A stretch of 33,871 nucleotides of DNA from an uncultured Pelagibacteraceae bacterium (GTDB taxonomy: Bacteria > Pseudomonadota > Alphaproteobacteria > Pelagibacterales > Pelagibacteraceae), in NCBI GenBank assembly GCA_902528135.1, contig CABZRS010000011.1:1-33871 (forward strand). The letters are read 5' to 3'. Made by a program: the position numbers and the translations under genes. The notes under the pieces are model-generated. The model did not search any database. It saw only the letters and a program-made list of their open reading frames with translations, and had not been told where the DNA came from. Within the stretch, counting starts at the first letter, position 1. Each line of letters opens with the position of its first letter. Below are positions 16,608 through 25,530 of the stretch, piece after piece.

Positions 16608-17089
16608 AGCTAAAAGTTAATGATCAAATCCCATATGCAAAAATATTTCATTTAGTTGATGGTGAACCCAAGGAACAAAATATGTCTGAAGTATTAGGAT
16701 CAAAAAAAATAATATTATTTGGATTACCTGGTGCATTCACAGCTACATGCTCTAAGTTTCACTTACCGGGTTATGTTAAAAATACTCAACAAATCTTAGA
16801 TAAAGGTATTGATAAAATATTTTGTTTAGCTGTCAATGATCCGTATGTAATGAATGCTTGGGGAGTTGCTAACAATATAGGAGAAAATATAACTATGTTA
16901 GCTGATCCTTATTTGTCATTTACTAGGCTAATAGGTACAGAAGTTGATAGAAACTCAAAAGGCATGGGAATTAGATCAAGCCGTTACGCGATGGTCATTG
17001 AAAACCTTAAAGTACAAAATATCCAAGAAGAAGAAGAAACTAAAAATTGTGGAATATCCTCAGCAGAGGAAATTTTAAGTATTATTTAA
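16604..17089 (+). CDS. Peroxiredoxin (Prx5/atypical 2-Cys family)
   Basis: 161 residues. Reduces H2O2 and organic peroxides. The peroxidatic motif is LPGAFTATCS with Pro42, Thr46 and Cys49, and the supporting Arg127 (in RSSRYAM) is present. Further cysteines, Cys74 and Cys149, could resolve the sulfenic acid; Cys149 lies in NCGISSAEEIL near the C-terminus, in the position seen in Prx5-like bacterial proteins. The gene overlaps thrC by 4 nt, so it is translationally coupled, and may protect a cell that depends on oxidase and light-driven energetics. Confidence 0.9.
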   Translation: MKLKVNDQIPYAKIFHLVDGEPKEQNMSEVLGSKKIILFGLPGAFTATCSKFHLPGYVKNTQQILDKGIDKIFCLAVNDPYVMNAWGVANNIGENITMLADPYLSFTRLIGTEVDRNSKGMGIRSSRYAMVIENLKVQNIQEEEETKNCGISSAEEILSII

Positions 17090-17105
17090 GTAATATTTGA
17101 AACTT

Positions 17106-17642
17106 ATGAAAAAAATTTCTATAACATTGTTGCCATTACTAATTATTGTCATTTATATTTTCAGTGCTATGCATTCATTTCATCAGGTACACAAATCTGT
17201 TTATTATAATAACAAACAATTGAGTAAAAAATATATTGAATGGGATGAGGTAAAGAATAATTTTAAAGATTTTTTAAATGCAAATCTTCTTGAAAAAATG
17301 TCTAATGAAAGTCAGTCTGATGATTTGGGTCAATTAAGTATATTAGTTACAGGTTTAGCAAGTAAATTTGTTGATTACGCAATAGATACATATATTAATG
17401 CTGACGGACTTAGTTTATTAATTGAGAAATCTGAGCAAAAATCAGAAATACCTAAGCCAAATTTTCAAACATTAATTGGGAGTATTTCAATTATGAAATT
17501 TGATAGTTTAAATTCCTTTCATGTAAATTTAGAGAATGAGGGAGAAACATATCCAATCCATTTTAGGCGCATAGGAACAAAATGGAAAGTTGTAGAGATA
17601 TCTTTTCCAGAAGACTTATTTGACGAGATGAATGTTAACTAA
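17106..17642 (+). CDS. DUF2939-like lipoprotein-size membrane-anchored protein, unknown function
   Basis: 178 residues from the ATG at 17106; an in-frame TTG at 17097 would add three residues and is less likely. An N-terminal uncleaved anchor (about 5-22) is followed by an extracytoplasmic domain. The order tyrosine/valine-rich helix (around HKSVYYNN), a WDEVKNNFKDFL segment, then LASKFVDYAIDTYINADGLSLLI fits the DUF2939 plan as I recall it. No catalytic motif is visible and function is unknown. It lies 16 bp after the peroxiredoxin gene. The 24 bp to the convergent rnhA contain no hairpin. Confidence 0.65.
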   Translation: MKKISITLLPLLIIVIYIFSAMHSFHQVHKSVYYNNKQLSKKYIEWDEVKNNFKDFLNANLLEKMSNESQSDDLGQLSILVTGLASKFVDYAIDTYINADGLSLLIEKSEQKSEIPKPNFQTLIGSISIMKFDSLNSFHVNLENEGETYPIHFRRIGTKWKVVEISFPEDLFDEMNVN

Positions 17643-17665
17643 ATAGAAATGAGAATTAAAAATGA

Positions 17666-18088
17666 TTAAGTATTTGCTATCTCTTTTGCCAGAGCATCTA
17701 CCTCATTATTTAACTGATCTATTGAGTGCCCTTTAACCCAAGTCCACTCAATTTGAAATTTCTTAGAAAGTTCATCTAAATCAATCCATAGATCTTTATT
17801 TTTAACCGGTTTTTTATTTGCAGTTTTCCACCCATTTTTTTTCCAATTATGTATCCACTCAGTTATTCCTGATTTTACATATTTAGAGTCAGTGAAAATC
17901 TGAACATTACTACCTTTAGGAATTTTTTTAAGAGCTTTTATTGGAGCAAGTAATTCCATTTGATTATTTGTGGTATCTTTTTTGCTACCCTTTATATGGG
18001 TCTTCTTTTTATCATCTATAATAATTGCAGCCCATCCACCATTTCCTGGATTACCCAAGCACGATCCATCAGTATAGATTTTTATCAT
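17666..18088 (-). CDS. rnhA: Ribonuclease HI
   Basis: Cleaves RNA in RNA-DNA hybrids. 140 residues, close to the usual 150. All catalytic acids are present: Asp7 in YTDGSCLGNPG, Glu45 in QMELLA, Asp67 in TDSKYV, and Asp131 in NNEVDALA, together with His121 of the flexible loop (KGHS). It is the last gene of the long minus-strand run; its ATG overlaps the thrB stop by one base (TAATG). RNase HII is also encoded in this window, at the right edge. Confidence 0.95.
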   Translation of the reverse strand: MIKIYTDGSCLGNPGNGGWAAIIIDDKKKTHIKGSKKDTTNNQMELLAPIKALKKIPKGSNVQIFTDSKYVKSGITEWIHNWKKNGWKTANKKPVKNKDLWIDLDELSKKFQIEWTWVKGHSIDQLNNEVDALAKEIANT

Positions 18089-19053
18089 TAGCTGTAATCC
18101 TTAAAAGAATTTAATTTTTTGTGAAAATTTAATTTATCTAAATATTCTTTTGGGTCTTTTATTTTTATCAATGCTTTTTTAGGAGTATTTAAATAATCAT
18201 ATGATCTAGTCAGAAGATATCTTAAAGCTGACCCTCTACACAAAGTATTGAAATTATTCTTTTCTTTAGAATTTAATTTACGTATTGATTGGTAACCTTT
18301 TAGTAATTGAGAAGATTTATTTTTGTCTAAAACAAAAATTTTATTTCTTTTTTTAAAACATAGTGAGTTCACACATGTAGCTAATTCATAAGCTAAAAAA
18401 TCATTTGCAGAAAAATAGAAATCAATAAATCCATAATATTTTTTCTTGTAGAAAAAAATATTATCAATGAACAGATCGCTATGAATTATTCCATTAGTCA
18501 TATTTTTTGGCCATTTTTTCTTAATATCAACTAAATCAGTTTTCATGGTCTCAATTAAATTATTTGAAAGTTTGTTAATTCTTTTATCTATTCTATTTAG
18601 CAAAGGTCCCCAAGAACTTAATGATAATGAATTTTTTCTATATAATTTTAATTTTTTAGCAGCTAAATGTAACAGGGCTGCGTTTTTTCCAACTTGAAAA
18701 CAGTCTTTATTTGTTAGTTGATTTTTATCTTTTCCTTCTAAAAAACTAACCATACATGCAGTTTTATTTTTAATTTTGAATAAATATTTCCCTTTTTTAT
18801 TCTTTATTGGCTCTGGACATTTGATTTTATTTTTTGATAAACCAAACATAAGATTCATAAAAAAAGGTAAATCTTTTTTTTGAACTCTTTTTTCAAATAT
18901 GGTCAGTATTATTTTTTTTTTATTTGTTTTTATTAAGTAATTAGTATTTTCAATTCCTTTTTTTATGCCTGAAAAAGACACGATTTTACCAATATTAAAG
19001 TTTTTTTCGATCAAGCTTAAATCGCTCTGATTTATCCTTGTATATACAGCCAT
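18088..19053 (-). CDS. thrB: Homoserine kinase (APH/choline kinase-fold ThrB)
   Basis: Phosphorylates homoserine for threonine synthesis. 321 residues; the start MAVYTRI with the following FSGIKKGIENTNYLI is typical of the proteobacterial kinase-fold homoserine kinases, which differ from the GHMP type. The catalytic loop HSDLFIDNIFF and the metal-binding DFYFSANDFLAYELA near residues 195-225 are visible. It overlaps ispH and rnhA by one base on each side (TAATG). The ispH-thrB-rnhA order recurs in alphaproteobacteria. Threonine synthase is about 1.5 kb away on the opposite strand. Confidence 0.93.
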   Translation of the reverse strand: MAVYTRINQSDLSLIEKNFNIGKIVSFSGIKKGIENTNYLIKTNKKKIILTIFEKRVQKKDLPFFMNLMFGLSKNKIKCPEPIKNKKGKYLFKIKNKTACMVSFLEGKDKNQLTNKDCFQVGKNAALLHLAAKKLKLYRKNSLSLSSWGPLLNRIDKRINKLSNNLIETMKTDLVDIKKKWPKNMTNGIIHSDLFIDNIFFYKKKYYGFIDFYFSANDFLAYELATCVNSLCFKKRNKIFVLDKNKSSQLLKGYQSIRKLNSKEKNNFNTLCRGSALRYLLTRSYDYLNTPKKALIKIKDPKEYLDKLNFHKKLNSFKDYS

Positions 19054-20003
19054 TAATTTAATTTTCCTGGAATCTTAAACGTTACGTTTTCTTTTACTAT
19101 TTCAACTTCTTCTATTTCTACAGTAAAATTTTTTTTAATATTTTCTATGAATTCATTGACTAATACTTCAGGGGCTGAAGCACCAGATGAAATACCTATT
19201 ATTTTGCATTTAGATATTTTTTCAAAAGGAAAAGTACTTTCTGAATGAATTAACTCAGCATGTTTGCATCCATTATTTTTAGCTACTTCTACTAGCCTAA
19301 CTGAGTTGGATGAATTTCTGCTACCAATCACAAATAGATTATCACACTCTTTTGCAATTTTTTTTATTGCTGCTTGCCTATTTGTTGTTGCGTAACAAAT
19401 ATCATCTTTCTTAGGCTCGTTAATATCAGGAAAGCGTTCTTTTAAGACGTTTATAATATCTTTAGTATCATCAACCGACAATGTTGTTTGTGTTATATAA
19501 GCAAGTTTTTTATTTTCACCTCTTTCATAATTTTTTGCATCATCAATAGTTTCTATAAGATCAATTTTTCCATCAGGGATTTGTCCCATAGTACCAATTA
19601 CTTCAGGATGGTTTTTATGACCTATAAGCAAAACTTGAACATCCTTTTTGTCTAAATTTTCTGCTTCTCTATGAACTTTAGATACAAGTGGACATGTAGC
19701 ATCTACAAAAATCATATTTAAACTTTCTGCCTCTTGAGGAACAGATTTTGGTACACCATGAGCTGAAAAGACAACAGGTCTCGTTTTATCCTCAATTTCA
19801 TCAATCTCTTCAACAAATATTGCGCCAATTTTTTTTAAACCATCTACTACATGTTTGTTATGAACTATTTCATGTCTTACATATACAGGAGCGCCATATT
19901 TTTCTATGCTTTTTTTTACAATTTCAATTGCTCTATCAACACCCGCACAAAAACCTCTGGGAGCTGCTAAAAGTATTTTAAGATGATTATTCTTCACTTC
20001 CAT
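19053..20003 (-). CDS. ispH: 4-hydroxy-3-methylbut-2-enyl diphosphate reductase
   Basis: Last step of the MEP pathway, making IPP and DMAPP. 316 residues. The three [4Fe-4S] cysteines are Cys19 (in APRGFCAGVDRAI), Cys104 (in VDATCPLVSKVHRE) and Cys203 (in CYATTNRQ). Conserved substrate-binding histidines and TQTTLSVDDT are present. It lies downstream of the retinal genes on the same strand, so it may supply precursor for both ubiquinone and retinal. The upstream small ORF overlaps its start by 17 nt. Confidence 0.96.
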   Translation of the reverse strand: MEVKNNHLKILLAAPRGFCAGVDRAIEIVKKSIEKYGAPVYVRHEIVHNKHVVDGLKKIGAIFVEEIDEIEDKTRPVVFSAHGVPKSVPQEAESLNMIFVDATCPLVSKVHREAENLDKKDVQVLLIGHKNHPEVIGTMGQIPDGKIDLIETIDDAKNYERGENKKLAYITQTTLSVDDTKDIINVLKERFPDINEPKKDDICYATTNRQAAIKKIAKECDNLFVIGSRNSSNSVRLVEVAKNNGCKHAELIHSESTFPFEKISKCKIIGISSGASAPEVLVNEFIENIKKNFTVEIEEVEIVKENVTFKIPGKLN

Positions 20004-20160
20004 CCTTTCGAAAAAATGGGATTAAAAAAATAATACATGCAACTAGAAAAAAAAGACTACCAAACATAGCCCAAAAACTTCCTACACTTGATATAATAAA
20101 ACCCAACGCAGAAATAAGGAATAAAATCCACCCAATTAAGTTAATATTTTTATTACTCAT
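19987..20160 (-). CDS. Small two-helix membrane protein between blh and ispH
   Basis: 57 residues from the ATG at 20160; a TTG at 20169 is an alternative. Two hydrophobic helices (about 8-25 and 29-48) with GWILFLISALGFIISS and FFLVACIIFLIPFF end in a charged tail. It overlaps blh by 8 nt and ispH by 17 nt. Support is the hydrophobic, low-bias composition and placement that would fill the only gap in the run; a chance ORF is possible. Function is unrecognised; small proteins of this shape occur in many marine bacteria. Confidence 0.6.
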   Translation of the reverse strand: MSNKNINLIGWILFLISALGFIISSVGSFWAMFGSLFFLVACIIFLIPFFRKDGSEE

Positions 20161-21043
20161 TTTTTTCAATTAAATATTCGAGCAATATATGTGGAAAAGT
20201 TAATGAGGCCAATCCAATAAAAATTACTCGATATATAGTTTCATTAAATTCGATATAATTATTCAGAATTGATATTGAAACAACATATCCAAAAATTGTC
20301 AAAATTGTTAGTGGAAGGGCTTTTTTAATAAATATTGGTAAACCTTTTGTCAAATTTTTATTTATTTCTCTAATCAAAGAAATCGAGTGCCTAATAGAAT
20401 GTAAAAAGCAAAAGTAAATCGTAAAAGCAATTATTGGATTAAGAAAATAATTTAGGATTAATATTGATAAATAATCCATTAATAATAATGACTTTACCTC
20501 GATACTTTTGTTTAACGATAAAATAATTCCAGAAATTAAAGATAGTAAGATAAATATGAATAATATCTCGTTAGATATTATTGAATTGTTTGAAATATAA
20601 AATTTTAATGTCTCGAATATTGTCAGTGTCTCTTCTTTGTGAAAAAATAAGGGCGAGGTAATTATTAATGATCCTTTTAAAAAATAAATTAATTCAAAGT
20701 TTTTCCTTTGATTAATAAATTCGGAGTCCTCTTTTCCAAAATGAAAAGCAGCGATAATTAAAAATAAGAAAAGTAATGATTTTGGAAATATTAACCAAGT
20801 TAATATTATAACTGTACCAATAAATAAATAACTCAAATAAAATATACCCATTGATTTATATCCAAAATATTTTATCAGTTTTTTACCTTTAATATGATCC
20901 AGAGAACCATGAGATATTCCAATTGTTAAAATAAGAAACAATGAAATTAGTAAGAAACTTCCTTCTCTCAGATATTTTATTCCAGATAAAAGTATACATA
21001 AATTAAAAAAAATTAAAGAGTGGTAAAAATTAATTCTAATCAT
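20153..21043 (-). CDS. blh: Brp/Blh-family beta-carotene 15,15'-dioxygenase
   Basis: Cleaves beta-carotene into two retinals, the chromophore of proteorhodopsin. 296 residues, all-helical and membrane-embedded. The iron-ligating histidine motifs typical of the family are present: SHGSLDH (His45, Asp49, His50), AAFHFGKED (His101), and FLHSIRHSI near residues 211-221, with LTFPHILLE near the C-terminus. It lies 5 bp after crtY, and the operon order crtI-crtB-crtY-blh matches known proteorhodopsin-associated cassettes. The opsin gene itself is not in this window. Confidence 0.93.
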   Translation of the reverse strand: MIRINFYHSLIFFNLCILLSGIKYLREGSFLLISLFLILTIGISHGSLDHIKGKKLIKYFGYKSMGIFYLSYLFIGTVIILTWLIFPKSLLFLFLIIAAFHFGKEDSEFINQRKNFELIYFLKGSLIITSPLFFHKEETLTIFETLKFYISNNSIISNEILFIFILLSLISGIILSLNKSIEVKSLLLMDYLSILILNYFLNPIIAFTIYFCFLHSIRHSISLIREINKNLTKGLPIFIKKALPLTILTIFGYVVSISILNNYIEFNETIYRVIFIGLASLTFPHILLEYLIEKNE

Positions 21044-21048
21044 TTAAT

Positions 21049-22113
21049 TTAAAAAAGTGCTCTTATAAAAATCCATTTAGGCATTTTTAATATTATTGAT
21101 AAATCTTCAAATAAGTTACTTCTATTCGACAAAAATTTTATAACAGTATTAGATTTATTATTAAACATCCTAAAAAAAATATTTGGCATTTTGCTTGGAT
21201 TATTTTTAAGAACTTTTAAAAAAATATTATCAAGAAATTGATATTTTTTTTTAATTTGAAAAGTTTTCAATTTACTAATATTTTCGATATTTTCTCTTAT
21301 ATATTTACTTTGTTCTTGAATATTTAGAAAAGTATAACCAGTACTTAACCTTGTCATACCACCAGCTGTTCCGATATTAATTTTATTTTTTACTTGGTCA
21401 ATTATTGGGTAAAAAAGAGGTATAGCACCCACTTCTTTGTATGTAATCTTATAATCTTTTATTTTTAGATTATTCTCAATATATTCTTTAATTTGCTGAT
21501 CATAATCTTTTTGGGAATCGTCATTCATTTCTGATAACCATGTTGTTTCAACTAATGCTGTCTTTTTCGAATATGGAAGTGTATAAAAAAAATGAACACT
21601 TCCTCTCTGTTCACAATCAAAATCCATTAGATTCATCATTTCTTCATCAAAAAATTCCTTGTTTGTCTCTATTTCTACCCCACAGAAATGTTGCCAAAGT
21701 CCAGAGTTTTGATTATCTAAATTTGGAACACTATTAAATACTAAGGAGTTATCAAAATTTATATTTTGATCATTTTTGTGAAAGGAAATATTTTTATTTT
21801 CTTTTAATTTGTTGTTTATCTTCTCATAAAATAACCCACTATCAATACTTTGATAATGATAATTATCGCACTCTAGATGTCTTGTTTTTTGAGGCAAATT
21901 TATGGAGAAATGTTTCCAATTTTTTTTTACACAATCCTCAAAATTATGTGGGAATGTTTTCCAAAAAGACCAAGTTTTATCTTTTTTATATTCATCTCTT
22001 GGCTCAATAATAGCTAAAGTTTTATTTTTTAACTTATTATTGATTTCTAATTCATATGCTAAAGATAATCCTGCACATCCACCACCAATTATGATAAAAT
22101 CAAAATCTTTCAT
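21049..22113 (-). CDS. crtY: Lycopene beta-cyclase (CrtY type)
   Basis: Cyclises lycopene to beta-carotene. 354 residues, slightly shorter than the usual 380-390. The FAD-binding motif GGGCAG is at residues 10-15, and a following PRDEYKKDKTWSFW (about 38-51) matches the family's conserved D(R/K)TWCFW block. GGMTRLSTGYTF around residues 245-256 is the C-terminal FAD-side motif. It overlaps crtB by 14 nt upstream. The protein's remaining length is normal in the catalytic region. Confidence 0.9.
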   Translation of the reverse strand: MKDFDFIIIGGGCAGLSLAYELEINNKLKNKTLAIIEPRDEYKKDKTWSFWKTFPHNFEDCVKKNWKHFSINLPQKTRHLECDNYHYQSIDSGLFYEKINNKLKENKNISFHKNDQNINFDNSLVFNSVPNLDNQNSGLWQHFCGVEIETNKEFFDEEMMNLMDFDCEQRGSVHFFYTLPYSKKTALVETTWLSEMNDDSQKDYDQQIKEYIENNLKIKDYKITYKEVGAIPLFYPIIDQVKNKINIGTAGGMTRLSTGYTFLNIQEQSKYIRENIENISKLKTFQIKKKYQFLDNIFLKVLKNNPSKMPNIFFRMFNNKSNTVIKFLSNRSNLFEDLSIILKMPKWIFIRALF

Positions 22114-22951
22114 TTAAATTTATTTCCTCACTAATTAATTCATGTTCTTTATCTCTAAGGTGATTATGGTTTTTAATCAATGATAGTTTAAGCAAGTCAT
22201 ATATAGATAATAATGTTTGCAATATTTTGCCACTATTACTAACAAAAATTTTACCTGATTGGTTGTAATCTTGAATTGTTTGTTTCTTAATAATATTTTT
22301 ACCAATTTGCCTATAAACTCTTCTTGCTACTAAAATTGAAAATCTAAGATTTAATGGAATATCCTTTATTGAAGAAAAGCTACTATCATAAAATAAATCT
22401 GCAGTAGCCAATGTTTCTTTTATGGCTTCAAAATTATGTTTTATATAAAACCTTTTATTTTTAGAGTCTTCTATTACATCTCTAGAAATATTTGTAAGTT
22501 GCATTGCTATACCTAAATCTATAGCTGATTTAAGAGAGCTAGAATCTGTAACATTTAGAATTTTTGCCATCATTAATCCAACAGTTCCTGCTACTCTGTA
22601 TGAATAAATTAATAATTCCTTTTTTGTACTTAATCTTACTTCATTTTGAATATCAGACTCCACACCATCGAATAAGTCTTCTACAATTTTTGTGGAAATA
22701 TTATATTCATCTATTAATACCCACATATTTTTAATTATGTGGTTCTGAAATTCTTTATTGCTAAAGTTATTTTTGAAGTTTAAAAATCTTCTTAACTTAA
22801 CATCAATTATACCTTCGTCGTCTGCTATATTGTCTAAAGTTCTACAAAAATCGTATAAATTAGAACATTTCAAATAAGTTTCTTTTGGAAGAAAAAAACC
22901 AGCCCAGTTAAATGATTTTGCGTATATTGATAGAAAATTCTTTTTCTCCAT
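22100..22951 (-). CDS. crtB: Phytoene synthase
   Basis: Condenses two geranylgeranyl diphosphates into phytoene. 283 residues. The two Asp-rich motifs are DNIADD (Asp40 to Asp44) and NISRDVIED (near residues 163-171). YDFCRTLDNIADD is diagnostic of the squalene/phytoene synthase family. Its ATG overlaps the crtI stop by one base and it overlaps crtY by 14 nt. The substrate-making GGPP synthase crtE is not beside it, so the long-chain prenyl synthase must lie elsewhere. Confidence 0.93.
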   Translation of the reverse strand: MEKKNFLSIYAKSFNWAGFFLPKETYLKCSNLYDFCRTLDNIADDEGIIDVKLRRFLNFKNNFSNKEFQNHIIKNMWVLIDEYNISTKIVEDLFDGVESDIQNEVRLSTKKELLIYSYRVAGTVGLMMAKILNVTDSSSLKSAIDLGIAMQLTNISRDVIEDSKNKRFYIKHNFEAIKETLATADLFYDSSFSSIKDIPLNLRFSILVARRVYRQIGKNIIKKQTIQDYNQSGKIFVSNSGKILQTLLSIYDLLKLSLIKNHNHLRDKEHELISEEINLNERF

Positions 22952-24408
22952 TACAAAATTTTGTCTAAGACTTTTGCTGAAGATAGTACTCCTGGCACAC
23001 CTGCTCCAGGGTGAGTACCTGCTCCAACAAAATATAAACCATCAAAAATCTCTGATTTATTATGAAATCTAAAATAAGCTGATTGAGTAAATTTTGGTTG
23101 AATAGAAAAACCTGAGCCATATTTTGTATTTAACTCTTTCTCAAAATAATCAGGAGTTAAGTAAAAATCCTCAACAATATTTTCACTTAGATTAGGAAGT
23201 AAACTTTCCTCCATTTTTTTAATAACTAAGTTTTTCATTTTATCTCCCTCAATAGACCAGTCTAAACCAGATTGGTTATTAGGAACTGGTACCAACACGT
23301 AAAAACAATCATGATTATCAGGCGCCATCGATTTGTCTGTAGCTGTCGGTCTATGTAAATAGTAACTAATATCGTCATTTAATTTTTTATTGTTAAAAAT
23401 ATCGTCCAAGTGTTCCTTGTACTTATCACCAAATTTGATTGTATGATGTTCAACATCGTCATAAACTTTTTTGGTTCCAAAATAATAAACAAACAAACCC
23501 ATTGAATATTCCATTCTTTTCATTTTCCAATTAAAAATAGAATTACTATTATTTGAGTTTGCTAATTTTGAGTAAACTGCAGGTGGGTCAGCGTTACAAA
23601 TAACATTATCTGTTTCTATTCTATCTCCATTATTTAGTTCAACCCCAGTTATTTTATTTTTATTTAATATGATTTTATTTACTTCACAACCTTTTAATAT
23701 TTTTATATTTTCTTCATTCATTAGTTTTTCCATGCCATTTATAATTTGACCAGTACCACCCATTGAATAATGAATTCCCCATTTTTTTTCTAAATATAAA
23801 ATTAATCCATATATTGATGTTGTTGTGAAAGGATTACCACCTACCAATAGAGGATGCATACTAAGTAATCTTCTTAATTTTTCATCTTCTATATATGAGG
23901 AAACCAAACCATAAACAGATTTATAACTCTTTAGATTAAATAAAGAGGGTATTTGCTTTAACATAAAAGAAGGTTTATCAAATGGGACATCTGATAGTTC
24001 AGTAAAACCTTTATCAAAAATCTTTTTTGTAAAATTAACTAAATTTTTATATCCTTTTACATCTTTTTTGTTAATCTTTTTTATTTGATTAACCATTTCT
24101 TCTTCATCACCAGAATAGTCAAACCTAAAACCATCTTCAAAAACAAATTGATACCAAGTTTTTAAAGATTTTATTTCTAAATAGTCTTTTGAATTCTTGT
24201 CAAAAAGCTGAAATAATTCATCAATCAAGTAGGGTGCTGTTATCACAGTTGGACCACCATCAAATGTAAATCCATTTTTTTTAAAGACTCTTGCCCGTCC
24301 GCCTAAATCTTCATGTTTTTCAATCAAGGTTACATTATGGCCTTTAGCTTTTAACCTTAATGCTGCAGCCATACCACCAAAACCTGATCCTATTACTATC
24401 GAATTCAT
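22951..24408 (-). CDS. crtI: Phytoene desaturase
   Basis: FAD enzyme converting phytoene to lycopene. 485 residues as usual. The N-terminal Rossmann motif GSGFGG (residues 7-12) precedes LGGRARVFKKNGFTFDGGPT (about 41-60), and the C-terminus carries FVGAGTHPGAGVPGVL, the typical CrtI flavin motif. It is the first of the carotenoid genes after the ATP synthase genes; the 44 bp upstream may hold its own promoter. The product chain crtI-crtB-crtY-blh yields retinal. Confidence 0.95.
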   Translation of the reverse strand: MNSIVIGSGFGGMAAALRLKAKGHNVTLIEKHEDLGGRARVFKKNGFTFDGGPTVITAPYLIDELFQLFDKNSKDYLEIKSLKTWYQFVFEDGFRFDYSGDEEEMVNQIKKINKKDVKGYKNLVNFTKKIFDKGFTELSDVPFDKPSFMLKQIPSLFNLKSYKSVYGLVSSYIEDEKLRRLLSMHPLLVGGNPFTTTSIYGLILYLEKKWGIHYSMGGTGQIINGMEKLMNEENIKILKGCEVNKIILNKNKITGVELNNGDRIETDNVICNADPPAVYSKLANSNNSNSIFNWKMKRMEYSMGLFVYYFGTKKVYDDVEHHTIKFGDKYKEHLDDIFNNKKLNDDISYYLHRPTATDKSMAPDNHDCFYVLVPVPNNQSGLDWSIEGDKMKNLVIKKMEESLLPNLSENIVEDFYLTPDYFEKELNTKYGSGFSIQPKFTQSAYFRFHNKSEIFDGLYFVGAGTHPGAGVPGVLSSAKVLDKIL

Positions 24409-24417
24409 AATTTGGAT

Positions 24418-24447
24418 TTTATATTATTTTAAGAAAATGTAACGTAA
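24418..24447 (-). promoter_or_regulatory. Weak candidate promoter of the retinal operon
   Basis: In the 44-bp gap between atpF and crtI, TTACGT (24442-24447) and TATAAA (24418-24423) on the minus strand are 18 bp apart, giving a start near 24411. It would allow the carotenoid genes to be expressed separately from the ATP synthase genes. No hairpin terminator is visible in the gap, so read-through is equally possible. Confidence 0.3.
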
Positions 24448-24452
24448 TTTAG

Positions 24453-24947
24453 TTATGAATTAATTTTTTTTAATTCAGTCTTTGCTTCTTCAAGATTTTT
24501 TTCAAATAGATTATCTAACTTAGATTTATCAACTGTAGTTGTTATTATTTTTTTTACAGACTCTAGGGCAATTTTAATAGAAGTATCTTTGATTTCTTTA
24601 ATTGCTCCCTCTTTCATCTGATTAATTTTTGTTTGAGTTAAATTCTTCTTTATTTCAGAAGATTTATGAAACTTTTCATTCATGCTTATAACAAGTTGTT
24701 CAGACTCAGCTTTAGCTTGATCAAGGATCTTTTTGGACTCTCCCTCAACGGAATTAAGTTTAGCCTGAGCTTCATCTAACAGTTTTTTTGACTCAACTCT
24801 TAACTTTTCACTTTCATCGATTTCTTTTTTTATATCTCCTATCATTTTTGTTAGGAGATTGTTTATATTCTGAGGTATTTTAAAATATACCAATAGACCT
24901 ATAAAAATAAAAAACGATATTGCTACCCAAAAAGTTGCATCAAACAT
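24453..24947 (-). CDS. atpF: F0F1 ATP synthase subunit b
   Basis: 164 residues: one N-terminal transmembrane helix (about 5-24) followed by a long Lys/Glu-rich amphipathic coiled coil. It is the second of two b-type genes, as in alphaproteobacteria, where a b'/b pair forms the peripheral stalk. The gene overlaps the b' gene by 8 nt. It ends the ATP synthase membrane block; the F1 genes are not in the window. Confidence 0.9.
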   Translation of the reverse strand: MFDATFWVAISFFIFIGLLVYFKIPQNINNLLTKMIGDIKKEIDESEKLRVESKKLLDEAQAKLNSVEGESKKILDQAKAESEQLVISMNEKFHKSSEIKKNLTQTKINQMKEGAIKEIKDTSIKIALESVKKIITTTVDKSKLDNLFEKNLEEAKTELKKINS

Positions 24948-25527
24948 CTTTTCTCTCTCTGTTTATTTTTGATTGGTCTTCTACGATTGCTGCTATGCTA
25001 CTACTATTTACTTCTTCACCAATTAGCTCTTTTATTAACTCAGCTGATGTTTCAGCTGCTATTTTATTTATTTTTTCCCCTGACTTCTGCTTTAGATCAG
25101 ACAATTCCTTTTCTACTTCACTTATTTCTTCATCAAGATCTTTCTCTAATGCAGCTCTTTTTTTATTAATATCATCCAAAATCTTTTCTCTAGCTTCATT
25201 AAAGTAACTTTTAGCTTTAAGTTTGCTGTCTAAAATAATCTTTTCATATTCGTCAATTTTTTTTTGACTTTCTTCTTTTTGTTTATCTGCAGTCTCAATA
25301 TTTTCAAGTATTTGAGATTTCCTAGTTTCTAAATTATCGCTAATCTTAGGCAATATAACTTTCGTCAAAACAATAAAAAGTATTCCAAACGTGATGATAA
25401 GCCAGAAGATTTGAGAAATCCAAAACTCTGGATTAAGTTGAGGCATACCACCACTTTCAGCGGCAAATACTGAATTAAAACATGCAAAGCATGTAACGAA
25501 TAATAAAATAACTATTTTTTTTAACAT
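24940..25527 (-). CDS. atpG: F0F1 ATP synthase subunit b'
   Basis: 195 residues with an N-terminal extra hydrophobic segment (about 3-22, signal-like, ending in VFAA), then the transmembrane helix (about 36-58) with NPEFWISQIFWLIITFGILF, and a long charged coiled coil. The extension and the helix motif are typical of b' rather than b. It pairs with the following atpF to make the stator. It starts 3 bp after atpE. Confidence 0.88.
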   Translation of the reverse strand: MLKKIVILLFVTCFACFNSVFAAESGGMPQLNPEFWISQIFWLIITFGILFIVLTKVILPKISDNLETRKSQILENIETADKQKEESQKKIDEYEKIILDSKLKAKSYFNEAREKILDDINKKRAALEKDLDEEISEVEKELSDLKQKSGEKINKIAAETSAELIKELIGEEVNSSSIAAIVEDQSKINRERKDV

Positions 25528-25530
25528 TAA

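Noticed and set aside
22100..22113. 14-nt overlap of crtB and crtY taken as a sequencing error
   Set aside because: Both proteins end and start with normal family sequence; overlaps like this occur throughout the window.
24920..25207. Open frames on the plus strand opposite the ATP synthase b and b' genes
   Set aside because: Antisense of coiled-coil codons; the b/b' genes are well supported.
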